DNA from: Selaginella tamariscina
Lineage: Eukaryota > Streptophyta > Lycopodiopsida > Selaginellales > Selaginellaceae
Length of the DNA: 64,000 nucleotides
Assembly (NCBI GenBank): GCA_003024785.1
Contig: PUQB01000222.1
Coordinates: 748,157 to 812,156 of the forward strand
Reading direction: 5' to 3'
Position numbers and translations under genes: made by a program. The notes below the pieces were generated by a model, which searched no databases, had not been told where the DNA came from, and worked only from the letters and a program-made list of their open reading frames with translations. Positions 1 to 11,784 of this stretch are shown piece by piece (the stretch's first letter is position 1; the number at the start of each line of letters is the position of its first letter).

Positions 1-2870
1 TCATAACACCGACCAGTTCAGGGACCAGATAAGCTAACATACCTTTCTTACAAACCAATGTGGAAACCAGGAAATTCAACCCATCTCTGCCTCAATCGAA
101 ACTTTAGATAACACGTCTCTTAATTGTCACTCATTGTACTCATTCCCCAAAGAGCACAACTACTGCCATTCAATAATTCCTAACTCCTTATCGTACTAAG
201 TTCAAAATACCAATTTTAAGACTTAGTTTCCACGATAAGAGTCTCCCTGAATTCGAATACTGCACGCCTCCATAACATTATATTTATTTCCAACTCTTAA
301 ACTGATTTCGTAAATGTTTCTCAACACTATACCGAAGTATAGCATTTTCACTAATTGAAGCAACTAGTGTTTTTGATAAACATCTTTTAAAACTAATCCT
401 TATTCTATAAATAGTCGCAATTTCGATATTGATACTCTCGAATGGATAATGATCGTTTTAACGTTCAAATCCTAAGCTTATCAACTAGTTGTTATACTAG
501 TGGATATAAACTTACAATCATATCAATTTATCGAAAATGCTACAACTACATTAGATGGTCTTAGTTTACATGAACCGAACTTCAATTTTGAGACGGAAAT
601 AATGTTACGACAGTATTTCGAGGAACTTGTTCAGAGACTAAGAGGAATCATGAACTAGTGTCTGGTTCATCTAATTGATTTAGTAAGATATCAACCTCCA
701 CATAAATGTTATCATAACACTGAAGTGTTATATCAACTTCATGTTGTCATACCTTATAATTCAATAGATCTCCCCAAACATGAATAAAATCTAGTTCAGT
801 ATTGAACTAAGATACATTATTCACTCTAGACACCTAGCAATCCAGAAAGTACACATTGCCCCTCAAGCAATGTATTGAGAAATGTCTCATTTCTCAACTA
901 ACTTGAAAACACGTTTCAAGTTATAACACTAAGGTAGTGCCTTACCAAAGTGTTTTATATTTTATATTATGGCCACCTCATGTGATCATAACCAAGTTTG
1001 ATATTGAGCGCTCCAAACTCAATATTGAAGAGATATCATACTATACTTTGACAAGTCATTTATAACCAATCTTGAAAAGATTGTCACAAATTCTTCAAAG
1101 TTTAGAATATAAATATCTCAACAGATGAGGTGATAGGAAACCTCATATTCTCGAACCGGATATTGGACGAACCTTGAACTACAATCAAGAAGGGACACCA
1201 TCTTCTTGAGCTAATCCCGCTACACAATATCATACTTACAAGAATATTGAACCAACTCAAGGAACACCATCAAACCTTGAGATAGAATAACAACTAACCC
1301 AAGGAAATACAATCAAACCTTGAGTCAAGAATAGTTCTATTTTTCAATATTCCGAAAGATTGAAGATACATACTTTATTTGTTCTTTAAGTGCCCACATT
1401 TGCGACCATGATGCAGAGTCAAGAAACCGTCTTTTGAATAATCGTATTCGACTCTAAAATAAAATTGATATTGAAAATCAATATCAACTTTAATTCTCAT
1501 CGAACACCGACTCTCTGAGGAGGTACATGCACTTAAACCTCCAATGGAAATCCGACTATTACTAGCTCATTGGTAATTCTCAACATAAGTTATCAAACTT
1601 AGCAAGTTTCCTTACTTAGTCGAAAACAAAGTGAGAATCCCAAATCATGCTCTTCTTAACCAAGGAATCACCCTTGTTCAAGAGCTTATCCCCACATTGC
1701 AAACAACGTTACAGTTTCAAGATTAAAGAGTTAACAATGAAAATGCACAAGTGTGCGCCGAACGCCTTCACTATGCAAGTTTATTACTCAGTAAACTAAA
1801 ATGTAAACGTATGTTTCCAACATTACTCTTTCTGATAGATCATGCCATCTATCCCAAAAGTTGCATTGATAGGGATGCAACATTAAATCCGTCTACTGCC
1901 AAAATATATTATTCTATCCCATTCTTAAGATCCCACATGAGATAACTTCATAATCAAGTTAGTTGAGTTAGCTAACTTGAATACAAAGTGCGCGCCTACA
2001 ACCAACTAAGGTTTCAAGTTGTACTTTGTTCAAATCAGACACTTGAACTTAGTAAACTATTTCACCTAATGTTACTTGCAGCTAGTCATCAAAGTATTAC
2101 GTCCATCGGACAATACTTTGATTACATTGGATCTTCGAACCAACTGCTTAACATATTCATCATATGTTAATATTCGACATTCCGTTGTATTATAAGTTCA
2201 TCACCATAGTCTGCTTCTAGAGTTACACTCTCGGAAACATGCACTATAATAAGAGCTTATTTTACACTTTATGTCAAAATGTAGTGTTCATTCTTTATGT
2301 TTGAATATGCCCCTTTCCGAAGTCAAAGATGCACTTTGAACATAAGTCTTTCCCCGTTTGAACACTACAGTTGGATCGATATTGAATCTTGACATAAGCC
2401 AAAACTCAAAGGACACTGTTGTTTCCAAATCATGTGTTATCCCAAATTCAAACACCTTAAAGAAAAAGAAAAATTTTCAATAATGGTAAGCTTAGCATAT
2501 CACATGATCCACTTCACAAGACTTAGTTTGTAAGCCAGAACAAACTAACATGCCACGTCTTGTGGAAACATATGGTAAAGTAACCTGGACAACCTTAAGG
2601 TAAGTAACCTAGAGAAAACGTAACCTGGCATGCAACTTGGAAGTTGCCTTCCGAGTGCTACCTTCGACATTGGAGTCCATAACCCACACCCACTTATTAA
2701 GTAGATGTTCTTTGAAGAGTTATAGATCTCAGGACCAACTCTCCGCGCAGAATTCAGACGTTAGCCGAAAGTGATAGAGTACTTCAAAAATTTAGAACTA
2801 ACTAAACCCTAAAATACACACTACTTTTAGGTAGTCCTACTGACCGCAGAGAATAGGCTCCGATACCAAT
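1..2870 (-). repeat. Hairpin-array interior of LTR element copy 1
   Basis: Non-coding interior with a series of short perfect inverted repeats. Examples (arm positions): ATAACAC 714-720/725-731; TAGTTCA 792-798/803-809; TTGAGAAATG 875-884/888-897; AACTTGAAA 900-908/914-922; ATATTGAG 1001-1008/1018-1025; CAATCTT 1067-1073/1077-1083; ATGAGGT 1125-1131/1140-1146; CAAGAAG 1186-1192/1202-1208; CTCAAGG 1256-1262/1275-1281; TTGATATTGA 1465-1474/1478-1487; GATAGAT 1834-1840/1847-1853; GTTGCAT 1860-1866/1875-1881; CAAGTTA 1955-1961/1973-1979; CAAAGTATT 2090-2098/2112-2120; GTAGTGTTC 2281-2289/2360-2368. The same arms recur in copy 2. The small open frames here are not supported as genes. Confidence 0.7.
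2854..2869 (-). other. Primer-binding site of copy 1
   Basis: Read on the minus strand, TGGTATCGGAGCC follows the LTR end after a two-base gap. The canonical plant site complementary to the 3' end of initiator tRNA-Met is TGGTATCAGAGCC, so there is one difference, which could still pair as G-U. The same site lies next to the LTR at 40664-40679 in copy 2. It fixes the element's direction. Confidence 0.75.
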
Positions 2871-4703
2871 TGTCAGAGTTTTAACCCAAAGGGCCAACAC
2901 GTGGCAACACGTGGCTGCCAGGTGGCCATTCGGCGTCATCACCCTGTGTGAGCAACGCTAAGTTTCCCAGAACAACCCCAACGACCCCTAGGGTTAGACT
3001 CTAATGCCCAAGTGGACAGGAGACTTAGGGTTTAGCCTAAGTCTCCCTAGAATGTCTGCCCCCAGAACCCTTGAGGGATAACCCTAGTTGACTTAGGGTT
3101 TAGCCTAAGTCTCCCTAGAGTGTCTACCCCCAAAACCCTTGAGGGATAACCCTAGTTGACTTAGGGTCTTGCCCTAGAAGACCTAGACAGGCTCATGCCC
3201 TAACCCCCATCAAGGAGACGTGTGTTCCACACATACCCCTGACAGAGCTAAGGCATCGTCACTTACCCCTTGAGGAATCACCCTCATCCGGGAGTACAAC
3301 CCCTTTAGGGCGACAAGGGGTACCCTGAACCACGACTAACCCCTAAGGGTTTGAGTGGCCAAGTTATACCCTAGACCTAGGGCTAGTACTTAGTGAGGAC
3401 ACGAGTGTGCGCCGTAGGCGGACACGAGTGTTCTGCTAAGCAAACTCCCTAAGGCTAGGTTTGGGATAACCCTAAGCACATGACCTTGCGAGTGCCTTAC
3501 GAAAGGGCTTCTGCTAATGAGCTTAGGTTGTTCAACCCTGATTCCAAGGAGAACACTCCCCTAGCCAAGTGTGCCAAAGCACACCTAGTTATGAGACCTA
3601 ACCTCCCTTGAGCGGATGCCCAAGGCTTAGCACCCTAGTGCAAGCACAAGCATGCTGTTTGCTGAGTATCCAACCCCTTGGCGACAAGCCCATGACATAA
3701 CCCCAAAGGGCGTGCCTCAGGCGTTGTACCATGTGACGTTTAGCCCAGTGTCACATCTCCATGTGACACTGCCTTCCCGATGTGGGCTATCATGCCATAG
3801 CCCTTAGATTCAAGAGTTGCACCAAGTGCCACAAACGTGGCTCCTAAATGCCAACTCTAGAACCCCTCAATGAACCCTCAGGAACCAGGTAACGTGAACC
3901 TGTCAAACAAGATCCCACGCCCACAGTTGGACAAGGACACGGATGTGCCTTGCTTGGCTGAGTGCTACACCTAGCTTGACGTGGAGGAGGAGGCTGGAGA
4001 CAAGCCTCAACCTCTGCCTCTTGGAACGTGCATTCCGACAAGACCTCCCAGGCATGGATTCGCCAACGTTAAGGGTAAGCTACCCCGAAGGTGGGACGTA
4101 CCCCTGGCATCTGGAAGTTAGGGCGGCACAACAGAGGGTTGTACCTTAACGACACAAGCTGAAGCTTGCACCGGCAGAAGAGCAACGAACTCATTCATGA
4201 ACCCAGGAGCTCTCCTACGTATACTCTACCTTATTTATGTGACGGAGCCCCCCCCCCCTCTTTTCCTATTGTGTTAGTGGGCTGGCACTGAATTCTAGCC
4301 CCTTAGATAAATTAGCAATATGAGCCTATAACTCACCCTTACTCCTACCCCTAAACCCTACCCAAGGGGGTGGGGGTTTTAGGGCGTGGGTTAGGGCAAC
4401 CCTAGGGTTAGGTCAACCCTAGGGGTGTTCCTAACCCTACTTAACACGCCGAACTCATCTGCAAAGACCAATCAGCCTATTCGGGACGTCAAAATTGGGG
4501 GTGGGTTTCTAGAAGGTAAGTTCTAGCTTCGCTTAGAGTTTCCTGCAAATACCTAATGACACCCGGCCGGACCATCACCAGATACCCAAGTGCACTAAGC
4601 GGGCCTGTTTCCTACTACATCTAGGGTCCATCAACATAGTACAGTAGGTAACAACAGTCAACGTCCAAAGTAAAGGGTCGAGTCATAGTAAAAAACTATG
4701 ACA
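2871..4703 (-). repeat. LTR of copy 1
   Basis: About 1833 bp, beginning TGTCAGAG and ending CTATGACA on the plus strand, so it carries the usual TG...CA ends. It is more GC-rich than its surroundings and contains many short motifs related to CCCTAA and GGGTTTAG. The last bases form a hairpin (arms GTCATAGT 4682-4689 and ACTATGAC 4695-4702). The base after it, 4704, begins ACAAC, a candidate target-site duplication whose partner lies outside the window. Confidence 0.88.
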
Positions 4704-4709
4704 ACAACA

Positions 4710-6040
4710 GCTCCACTTATCCTAAGCTAAAGACGATCAGACACTTCAAGGAGTGTTGAAATACACTATCATAAACTGGGTTGAATCTCGACTCCAACGT
4801 ACTAGGAAGTTAGTAAATATTTGCATGTGACAAATGATGATATGTTTTGTCTAATGGGTAAACCAATCAAAAGATCTGGGCAAGAATTTATGGCAATGCC
4901 AATGCGAAAAAGAAGAACATCGCTATAATGCCTTCTCTTCTCTTATGGTGATCCTTTAGCAGTGGAGAACCAAGTTGAACTTGATAGAGAAGGATATTAC
5001 GAATCATGACAAGTGTTATAAATGTTTGTTGTCGAATTTAGAGATTTTATGAGTAACATCACTACTTGTAGGAAACCATTTTAAATGTTCATGATAGATT
5101 GGCAGGTGTTAAAAATCATCCTTTAGAAAAGGCGCTAGATGATTCGGTGAGAAACTTAGCTGTTGCAACCATGTATAAAGAAGGTATTTATTATCTAATT
5201 CTTGCAAACTTACCTGATACCTTTGTCTTCAAGTATATTTCTGATTTTACTTATGTCACCAATATCTTTGCCTTTATCTTCACCAGGAAGAACATACATT
5301 ATTGAACTGGATTTTACTGAATGATACTGATCACATGTGTATTGATACAGTTATTCACTTGGTTGTTAGGAATGCACCAAAATAATTTTAAAACTTTTAA
5401 ATGACTGGCCAAGCATCTGTTTCTCTCTAACAAGCTTGAACCTCCATCCGATACATTGATAGATGAGAGGGATGTAGTCGACAATGTACATTATCTAAAC
5501 ATTACAAGTCAAGCTACTCGCAACATTGTCAACTTAATCAGGGTCCTCATAGTGACATGGGTTTTGACTACTACACTAAGGATTCCGTCTTGAAGGAGTG
5601 TTACCTTTGAGATACATGTGTCTTTGCCATTGAAAAGATAAGAACTTGAATAAGTGGATAAAAAGGTTCTTAAGTAACACCCCAATAAACCCATACATGA
5701 GTATTTGGGAAAGTCCTTCCAAGAAGTCTGATAGTTCTAAGGAGGAATCCAATTCAATATTGGACTTTGAAGACGATCCTAAACCAAATATCACACTGGA
5801 AGTTATCTCAAGGAACGATCATTTATAGATGTAATAAGGAACTCGTTACTTAAATCTATAAGCATGTATCCGACTACTGGGAGACTGTTGTTCGAGGGGC
5901 ATGTTGTCACAAGTATAAAATTACAACCCTGGTGGGCCAGAGAAGATTAAAAACAACATCAATTCAGTGCAAATGACATAGAAGCTAGTAATGATGTGGA
6001 AATGTAACCTTACACTTTGTTGGATAAAAGAACCAAAAAA
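4710..6040 (+). pseudogene. Decayed repeat-protein element, copy 1, with a DUF7869-type tail
   Basis: Translated fragments align with the minus-strand element at 25960-27060: both contain a MGKPI..GQE start (4857 onward), MYKEGIYYLIL, NITSQATRNI, LNKWI.RF and NPY.SIWES. After about 5848 the sequence changes to a stretch matching the tail of the element at 44200-44400 (KHV.DYWE, then WWAR, then TLLDK or TLCW). Thus the front half belongs to the FCP1-associated repeat and the end to the DUF7869-type repeat. Many frameshifts and stops are present. I do not recognise the front protein family and assign no function. The LTR of copy 1 abuts its left end, so the element was probably the insertion target. 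Confidence 0.6.
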
Positions 6041-6049
6041 CTTAAATCG

Positions 6050-8160
6050 TATTTTAATTGTTGTAGGATCTTAAAAACTGATGATTATCTCCTTAACTAT
6101 ATAAATTTCATAAAAAGATATGGAAGATGCATATAGGATTTTGTATATATATATTATTACTAGTACAATTATTAATTATTGTTATTAAATATTAATATTT
6201 AATAATAACATAAATTTATATAATGTACTTCTCATGCTCTTTATAATATTTATATAAAGCCGTACAATCTTAAATATAATTACAAAAATAAAATGTTTTA
6301 AATAATATTCTTTTAAAGATTATACTTTTTAATATTAAAAATTGCTAATTAAATCATTAAAAATACTAATTATAAGAAATTGATTATAAACATGCCCATT
6401 TTAGTTACAAACATGGATACATTTACAAAAGTTGTACAACTTCTAAGAAATTGTTTTTATGAGTAGCAATAAAAAATATTTTTAATATTAATACTAAGTT
6501 GTTTGTTTTATATGTAAGTAAAATTATTTTTAAACTCTTCTTTTTTAAGGAGGACTAAGTAAAAACTTGAAATTTTTTACATTATTATAATGAGGTGAAT
6601 AAGTTTTAAACAAATTTAATCATTCATATCATTGCATCATATTATTTAGACCCCTTATTAATATATGTTAAATTTCTATATTCTTATTATTAAATAAAGC
6701 TTAAATCTAGATTATCCAATTATTCAATTTCAAAATTAAATAAAAGAGAATATTCCTTTAAGAAAAACAACCAGTATTTCTCATAAGAAAAATGGAAATT
6801 TCATAAATACGCTTTGATTTAAGTATTACAAATGTTTAAACTCATATATTTGCATAAATATTAAATTAAATATACTAGAATATTGTGTTAGAAATTTAAA
6901 TAAATTATAATTTGGTGAGCATTTCTATTATTGTCAAAATTTTGCTTTGTAAAATTCTTTAAAATTTACAATTTAATTGATTATTAAAATTGCAATTGTT
7001 CTTAAAAAGTTTTATTTTTATGTGTTTTCACTTGTATATTTTAAATTTATAATCTTATCAAATGTAATTTTCCCAAACTAACTTGTAATATTCAAACCTT
7101 GAGCATTATGAGTTTCCCATAGTAAATGTATAGCATATCATACATATTTGATGTAACTTAATTAAAATTCATCATAAACAATCATTATATCTATTTGCAT
7201 AAAGGAAAAGAGATATCTGGGTATTATTTAATTAAGTATGAGAAAAACAATTTCAAATCATGTCTCTAATTGCTTAATACTCATTTTGTGATATGAACAT
7301 TAATACATTTAATAATTAATTATAATATGTCGAGTTCCTATTAAATTAGATAATTTTTTTTATTTAAACTTAAATATCTTTTGTTGCACATCTCATGTGT
7401 CTATCCACGAAAACAAGTGGAACATTTTAAAATGAGTGTTGATACTGCCATCAAAGACAAATAAATACTATTAATTAGTTTTAAATTTGATTAACATTTA
7501 TATTATCTTAAAAATAAAAGTTAATAAACAACATATATATAATATAAAGGTCAGACTCTATGTAATTATTGATTATGTTTATCTGTGTTATGCATCTATC
7601 ATAGTCATATAGTATAGCAACCTTGAATTTTTTCGTCTCAAACCCAGATCATTCGCTATTGAGTTCTGGGGAAAATTGAAACAATAAGTTTTATGTTTCC
7701 CTTATGGTTTAGGTTTTATATGGTTACAAATACACACTTGTATACGTGTGTGTATTAAGTGAGCATTTACTAATTTGCGTGTGTGAGTGAGTCATTGAAA
7801 GATGTTAATACTAATCTGGTTTTGTACAATTGATTGGTTTGAAGAAAAGATTCAAGATATGCTATACTTGTACTATGATAAATGCATAACAAATATAAAA
7901 ATATATAAGTTATATAAACTTTTTGATGTATTTTAAATATTTGCATTTTAAAGAATTAAGACCATTTATGCAAATTGAATTTATTTATTTTATGTACTTA
8001 AATTTCTTTTAAGTGTAAGTGTGAATGTGTAATAGTTAATATAAAGGCTGAAATGTAAATTCCTTTAATTTAAGGTTTTATTAAGAGCGAATATAAAGGT
8101 TTTATTCCACTTTTAAAATTTAAGTTAAAGTAAAGGTAATACAACTTTAATTCAACACCC
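6050..8160. other. AT-rich intergenic stretch
   Basis: More than 2 kb with long A/T runs and no recognisable coding segment, RNA gene or splice-bounded exon on either strand. A TATACGTG/GTGTGTATTA microsatellite patch lies near 7738-7800. I see nothing else in it. Confidence 0.6.
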
Positions 8161-8395
8161 TTAAAAGATGGGAAATTTTCATATATTTTTAAAATTATTA
8201 TATTTATATATATACCCCTAGAAATTTTAAATTTATATATAGAAAATTACATTTGTACCCCTCAAACTTTACAAAATATAAATTATATACCCTTGTGAAA
8301 ATTTTAATGTTTTAAGTGATGTTTTAACAAATATAAAAAATCCTTAAATTTTAAGAAGAAAACCTTTAACTTAAAGTTAAGGAATTATACTAAAT
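8085..8395 (+). repeat. AT-rich foldback-element fragment
   Basis: The run around 8168-8260 (GATGGGAAATTTTCATATAT, then TTTAAATTTATATATAG and AAATTACATTTG) closely parallels 58180-58290, the left arm of the inverted-repeat element at 58182-59040. The sequence just upstream (AAATTTAAGTTAAAGTAAAGG versus AAATTTAAGTTAAAATAAAGG) also matches, so it is a second partial copy of the same dispersed repeat. Confidence 0.5.
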
Positions 8396-8676
8396 AGTAA
8401 AAGACAATTCAGGGAGCTATAGCTTTCCAGGCAGAAGGAAACTTCAGATGTGAGGCACAAACAACAGTGTTCTTTAAGAAAGGCATGAACCACTTAGTTG
8501 CAATATGCAATAAGTACACACCACTTTGTCATTCTGTACGCTGGTGTACCGAAACATAGGCATACCTCGAAACACAGCCTCGGTGCATGTGTGTACTACT
8601 ATTTGCAAATATATGGTTTGAATAAATATTCTATACACGCATTGCAATATGTGTGTGCACAAAATAATCATTTTAT

Positions 8677-10038
8677 TTAAACATGTGCAAGAGAGGCGGA
8701 TACGTGAAGATAAATGTCAACAGGATAGTCCCGAACAACGTTTATGAAGCTCCGCATGCCGGGATCAAAGATGCATTCCCAGCGCTTGGAGTTGATATCA
8801 TATTCCAATCCGTAATCAGGGTCGTTCAAGAGCATCATCCCCACCTTGTTACCCCGACGAAAACGTGACAACCTTGACGTGGGTTTCCGGGGGGGCTGGG
8901 TTACGTGTCCGTTTAGAAAGGAACTCCGTCACTTTTCCGACAGGCAGGGTCGACACTCTGCACCATCCATTAGTTGCATCCCACTCGAACAGATTGATGG
9001 GGCCATTCTTGGTTTCACTCCCAAACGCCAGTACATGTTCTTCGGTAAAGATGGCAGGCCTGATAATGTCTAGGATCAATTCAGGCTCTACCCACCAGGC
9101 ATGATATATCTTCTTCACAGTGCGAGACATATCTGCCATGTTGAGCGTGTAAAACAAATGTGAGCCAGTCGAGAAATGGAGAAAGCCGGATCGTACTGCA
9201 TACCAGTTTATGTTGCTATTGTCATTGTCACGACGATGGATGTTCGTCATGAAATTTCCAATAACCTTTTTGTGCTTCTCCCACTTATGCGTCTCTGACG
9301 AGTAAACTGATCGTAAATTTGCAAAATTTCTCCAATCATACTTGGTTTTAATAACAATGATCTTATACACCTGTGTCTCGGGGTCGCAATCCAGAACTAT
9401 GTTGAGATGATAATCCGTTGCCTCCACTTCTCGCCCATTTTAATATATTCTAACCCGTACGAATTCGTAAGGTAAGGCATCTCCACTGTCCTCCAGGTAC
9501 CAGTCACCACATTGATTACAACGATTGCAAATCTGTCTTCTAACTCTGAGATTGTTAATATTTCTAAGGGTTCGAATCGGATGTTCTTGTTGTCGACTAC
9601 CAGGGCGGCAACGAGGCCACCACTAGATGACCATGTCACCCACGTCCTACCATAAGATAAGTTGGTCCAAACAACAGGGGACAAATCAACTTTCCAACGC
9701 CCTTCTTCACAAGTTACAGTACCACTGCTCAATTCATATCGGAGGGTAAAGCGCCTCGAAAGAACACTCTTCAGATTCTTCTTCAACTTCCTATTGCGTA
9801 GTAAGGAATACAAGCGATAACCATCTGTAGAGGGTAATTTCTCCATGATTAATCCGATTACATCTGGACCAAGCTTTTCGATAACTAATGTGCACCGTCT
9901 TTTCTCCACAAACAACCTTCCCCTTTTCTGCAACCTTCTCCATTTTTGGGCGTCTCTGTCTCTTCCTCCATAATGTCCGACAAAATTTACATTTAGAACC
10001 TGTACAAGCAGCCTAGTGTACTTATAGAGACTACACAA
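8677..10038 (-). pseudogene. F-box protein gene, frameshifted
   Basis: Three consecutive minus-strand frames form one protein: 10038-9397, 9427-8849 and 8871-8677. Residues about 52-95 of the first look like an F-box (LGPDVIGLIMEKLPSTDGYR followed by a basic LKKNLKSVLSRRF segment), the part that would bind SKP1 in an SCF ubiquitin ligase. The remainder resembles the beta-rich C-terminal half of plant F-box/kelch-associated proteins (YHLNIVLDCDPETQVYKIIV; KWEKHKKVIGNF; YDINSKRWECIFDPG). Reading frame shifts once within 9397-9427 and once within 8849-8871; because protein similarity runs straight through, these are either recent mutations or consensus errors. No introns are needed. The first ATG is taken because no upstream in-frame start is visible. 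Apart from the shifts this is the most complete host gene in the window. Confidence 0.7.
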
Positions 10039-10088
10039 ACCCTAAGGTAAGGAACACAACCCTAGATTAACCACACAAACCCTAAGGA
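10036..10088 (-). promoter_or_regulatory. Telo-box-like motifs upstream of the F-box gene
   Basis: AAACCCTAA occurs twice (near 10038 and 10076) with a related ACCCTAGA between. On the minus strand these read TTAGGGTTT just upstream of the F-box start. Telo-boxes are known promoter elements of some plant genes; a role here is inferred from position only. Confidence 0.35.
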
Positions 10089-10256
10089 ATTGTTGGTTAA
10101 ATATTGAAGAGGTTAAAGGTTAAGAAGCCGATTCTGAGGACACGTGGCAGGGCGGTGGAGTTTAATTTTTTTTTATATTGCAGAACGGAGCCATAGGTAT
10201 ATTCTTGTATTACAAAGAGTTCTGAAAATGATCAATCGGACAAACCTGTTGTGCTT

Positions 10257-11048
10257 GCGGATCTGTGGACATTGGATCCACGATGTTGGGAGTGGAACAA
10301 GGTCTGTGTGTGGTTTGAAACACACACACATATGTAGATATATGTCTGTAAATAATATTTAAGTATTGGTGCTCTATAATATATATATACATGTACTATG
10401 TATACTAACATTTACAGGTGTTTTGAGACATATACACTCACTTGTACTAGGTATACTAAGATATGATACATTTACAGGTGGAATAGCTTCTGGACCAATG
10501 AAAGCTAGCAATTTTATTTTGTGGTGTCATTAATAAGGTCTTTCTTTCTCTCTCTTTCTCGTGTATTTATACATGTAACATTTAATTTTATTAGGTGACA
10601 TATCTGAATATGTGGTGTAGCCTGTGAAACCATGTGGAAGAATTAACGCTGGGATGGTTGTGGGCAAAGACACTCTTTATCGCTATGTCTCATAAACATT
10701 GTTGTTATTGTTTTACTATTTACAGTTTCAGGTATGAAGGGATCTTTTTGCCCTGGACCTGAATAAGCTCGATGCATAGAACTGCATCATTGAGGTATAT
10801 ACATCTATGTCTGTGGTTTCAGTTGTCATATACCGATACTGTTATATATTGATCTAAGTATTTATAGTAGTATATATTGTATATCGGCATATGTTACAAT
10901 TTGATGATGTTAATGCTTGTACATATGGCAGGAAACTCAATGTGATTGGATAGAAGTTAGTGACAATGAAGAAGAAGAAGAGGAGGAGGAGGAAACTAAT
11001 GAAAACTCTGAGAATGATAATGAGAATCATGAGGACGAAAATGACGAG
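10257..11048 (+). pseudogene. Kelch-repeat protein gene remnant (KLHDC4-like), five exons
   Basis: Exon-sized matches bounded by splice sites run in order: 10257-10301 (DLWTLDPRCWEWNK, donor GTCTGT); 10478-10537 (AILFCGVINK, like the kelch ILFGGV core); about 10595-10687 (GRINAGMVVGKDTLYRY); about 10732-10795 (DLFALDLNKLDA then a stop where the family has Trp, then NCIIE); 10932-11048 (ETQCDWIEVSDNEEEEEEE and an acidic tail). This order matches the C-terminal kelch repeats and acidic segment of plant proteins related to KLHDC4. The N-terminal half was not found upstream. A small possible further exon lies at 11124-11154. An in-frame TAG in the fourth exon, a TAG in the second, and missing 5' exons argue for a pseudogene. 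Confidence 0.65.
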
Positions 11049-11305
11049 GTACCCTCCACTTTCACACGGACACGATATACCAACACGCATATAACAATTA
11101 ACCACTTGATTATTTTGATACAGGCTATAGAGTCATCACAATTGATTGATACTGTATGTTTACTGTAGACATTTATTATACCTCTCTCTCTCTCTCTCTC
11201 TTTACGTGTGTGTATGTATATGTATGTGTCCACGGTACTTTAAATATGCATTGTTCTGTATGTGTGTGTGTGTGCATATATGTAGTATCGATGACGTCTT
11301 GTGTA

Positions 11306-11463
11306 GGTATTGTTCCCGATGAACTTACATATATAACTCCATAATGGACATGTATGGACGTGCAAACGAGGCCGTAGAGCTTTACGAGAAGCTACGTTCT
11401 GTACACTGAAAGCTGGACACGACCACGTACGGAGCTCTTGCTAATGCGTATGCTAACTATACA
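11306..11463 (+). pseudogene. PPR-repeat exon fragment
   Basis: After an acceptor at 11305 (GTGTAG) the translation gives GIVPDELTY, then with a one-base shift NSIMDMYGRANEAVELYEKL, RSVH-stop-KLDTTTYGALANAYAN. This is the 35-residue pentatricopeptide pattern (valine/proline, TY.S.M..YGR...A..LY..L). The stop is TGA where Trp would fit. PPR proteins act in organellar RNA processing. Only about one and a half repeats are present, so this is a stranded fragment rather than a gene. Confidence 0.6.
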
Positions 11464-11784
11464 CATACGTCCATACACACACACACACACACGCGCACAC
11501 ATTATCTACAGGTGATTATCGAGCTAATTAACGACTGGTTTATGACACACATACATTGAACTTGCAATGATGATAATATAACAGTTCCTTTATATTTTAT
11601 GTTGCACACACACACATGCTGTTGTCACGTATGCGTGTAAATATATTAATTCTATATTAACTCTTACATAGGAGTCACATTCAAGTTGTGGAGGCACCGA
11701 TGCTTTCTCAGAATACATAGACCTCCTATTACAGGATGTTCTCAGAAACATTCTGGTGAATATTCGATTACAATTAAGCATTTA

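Larger units (their letters stand above)
1..4703 (-). mobile_element. Non-coding LTR retroelement (LARD-like), copy 1, cut by window edge
   Basis: Positions 1-2870 match 37831-40680 and positions 2871-4703 match the LTRs of the complete copy at 35151-42505, differing mainly by short indels. The rest of the interior and the far LTR lie left of the window. Orientation is minus: next to the LTR, at 2854-2869, is the complement of a primer-binding site reading TGGTATCGGAGCC, one base from the usual initiator-tRNA-Met site. No gag, protease, reverse transcriptase or integrase is present in any frame, so it must depend on proteins supplied in trans. Confidence 0.85.

Noticed and set aside
1751..2170. 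60-64 residue open frames in the element interior
   Set aside because: They overlap conserved hairpins and are not kept as frames in copy 2.
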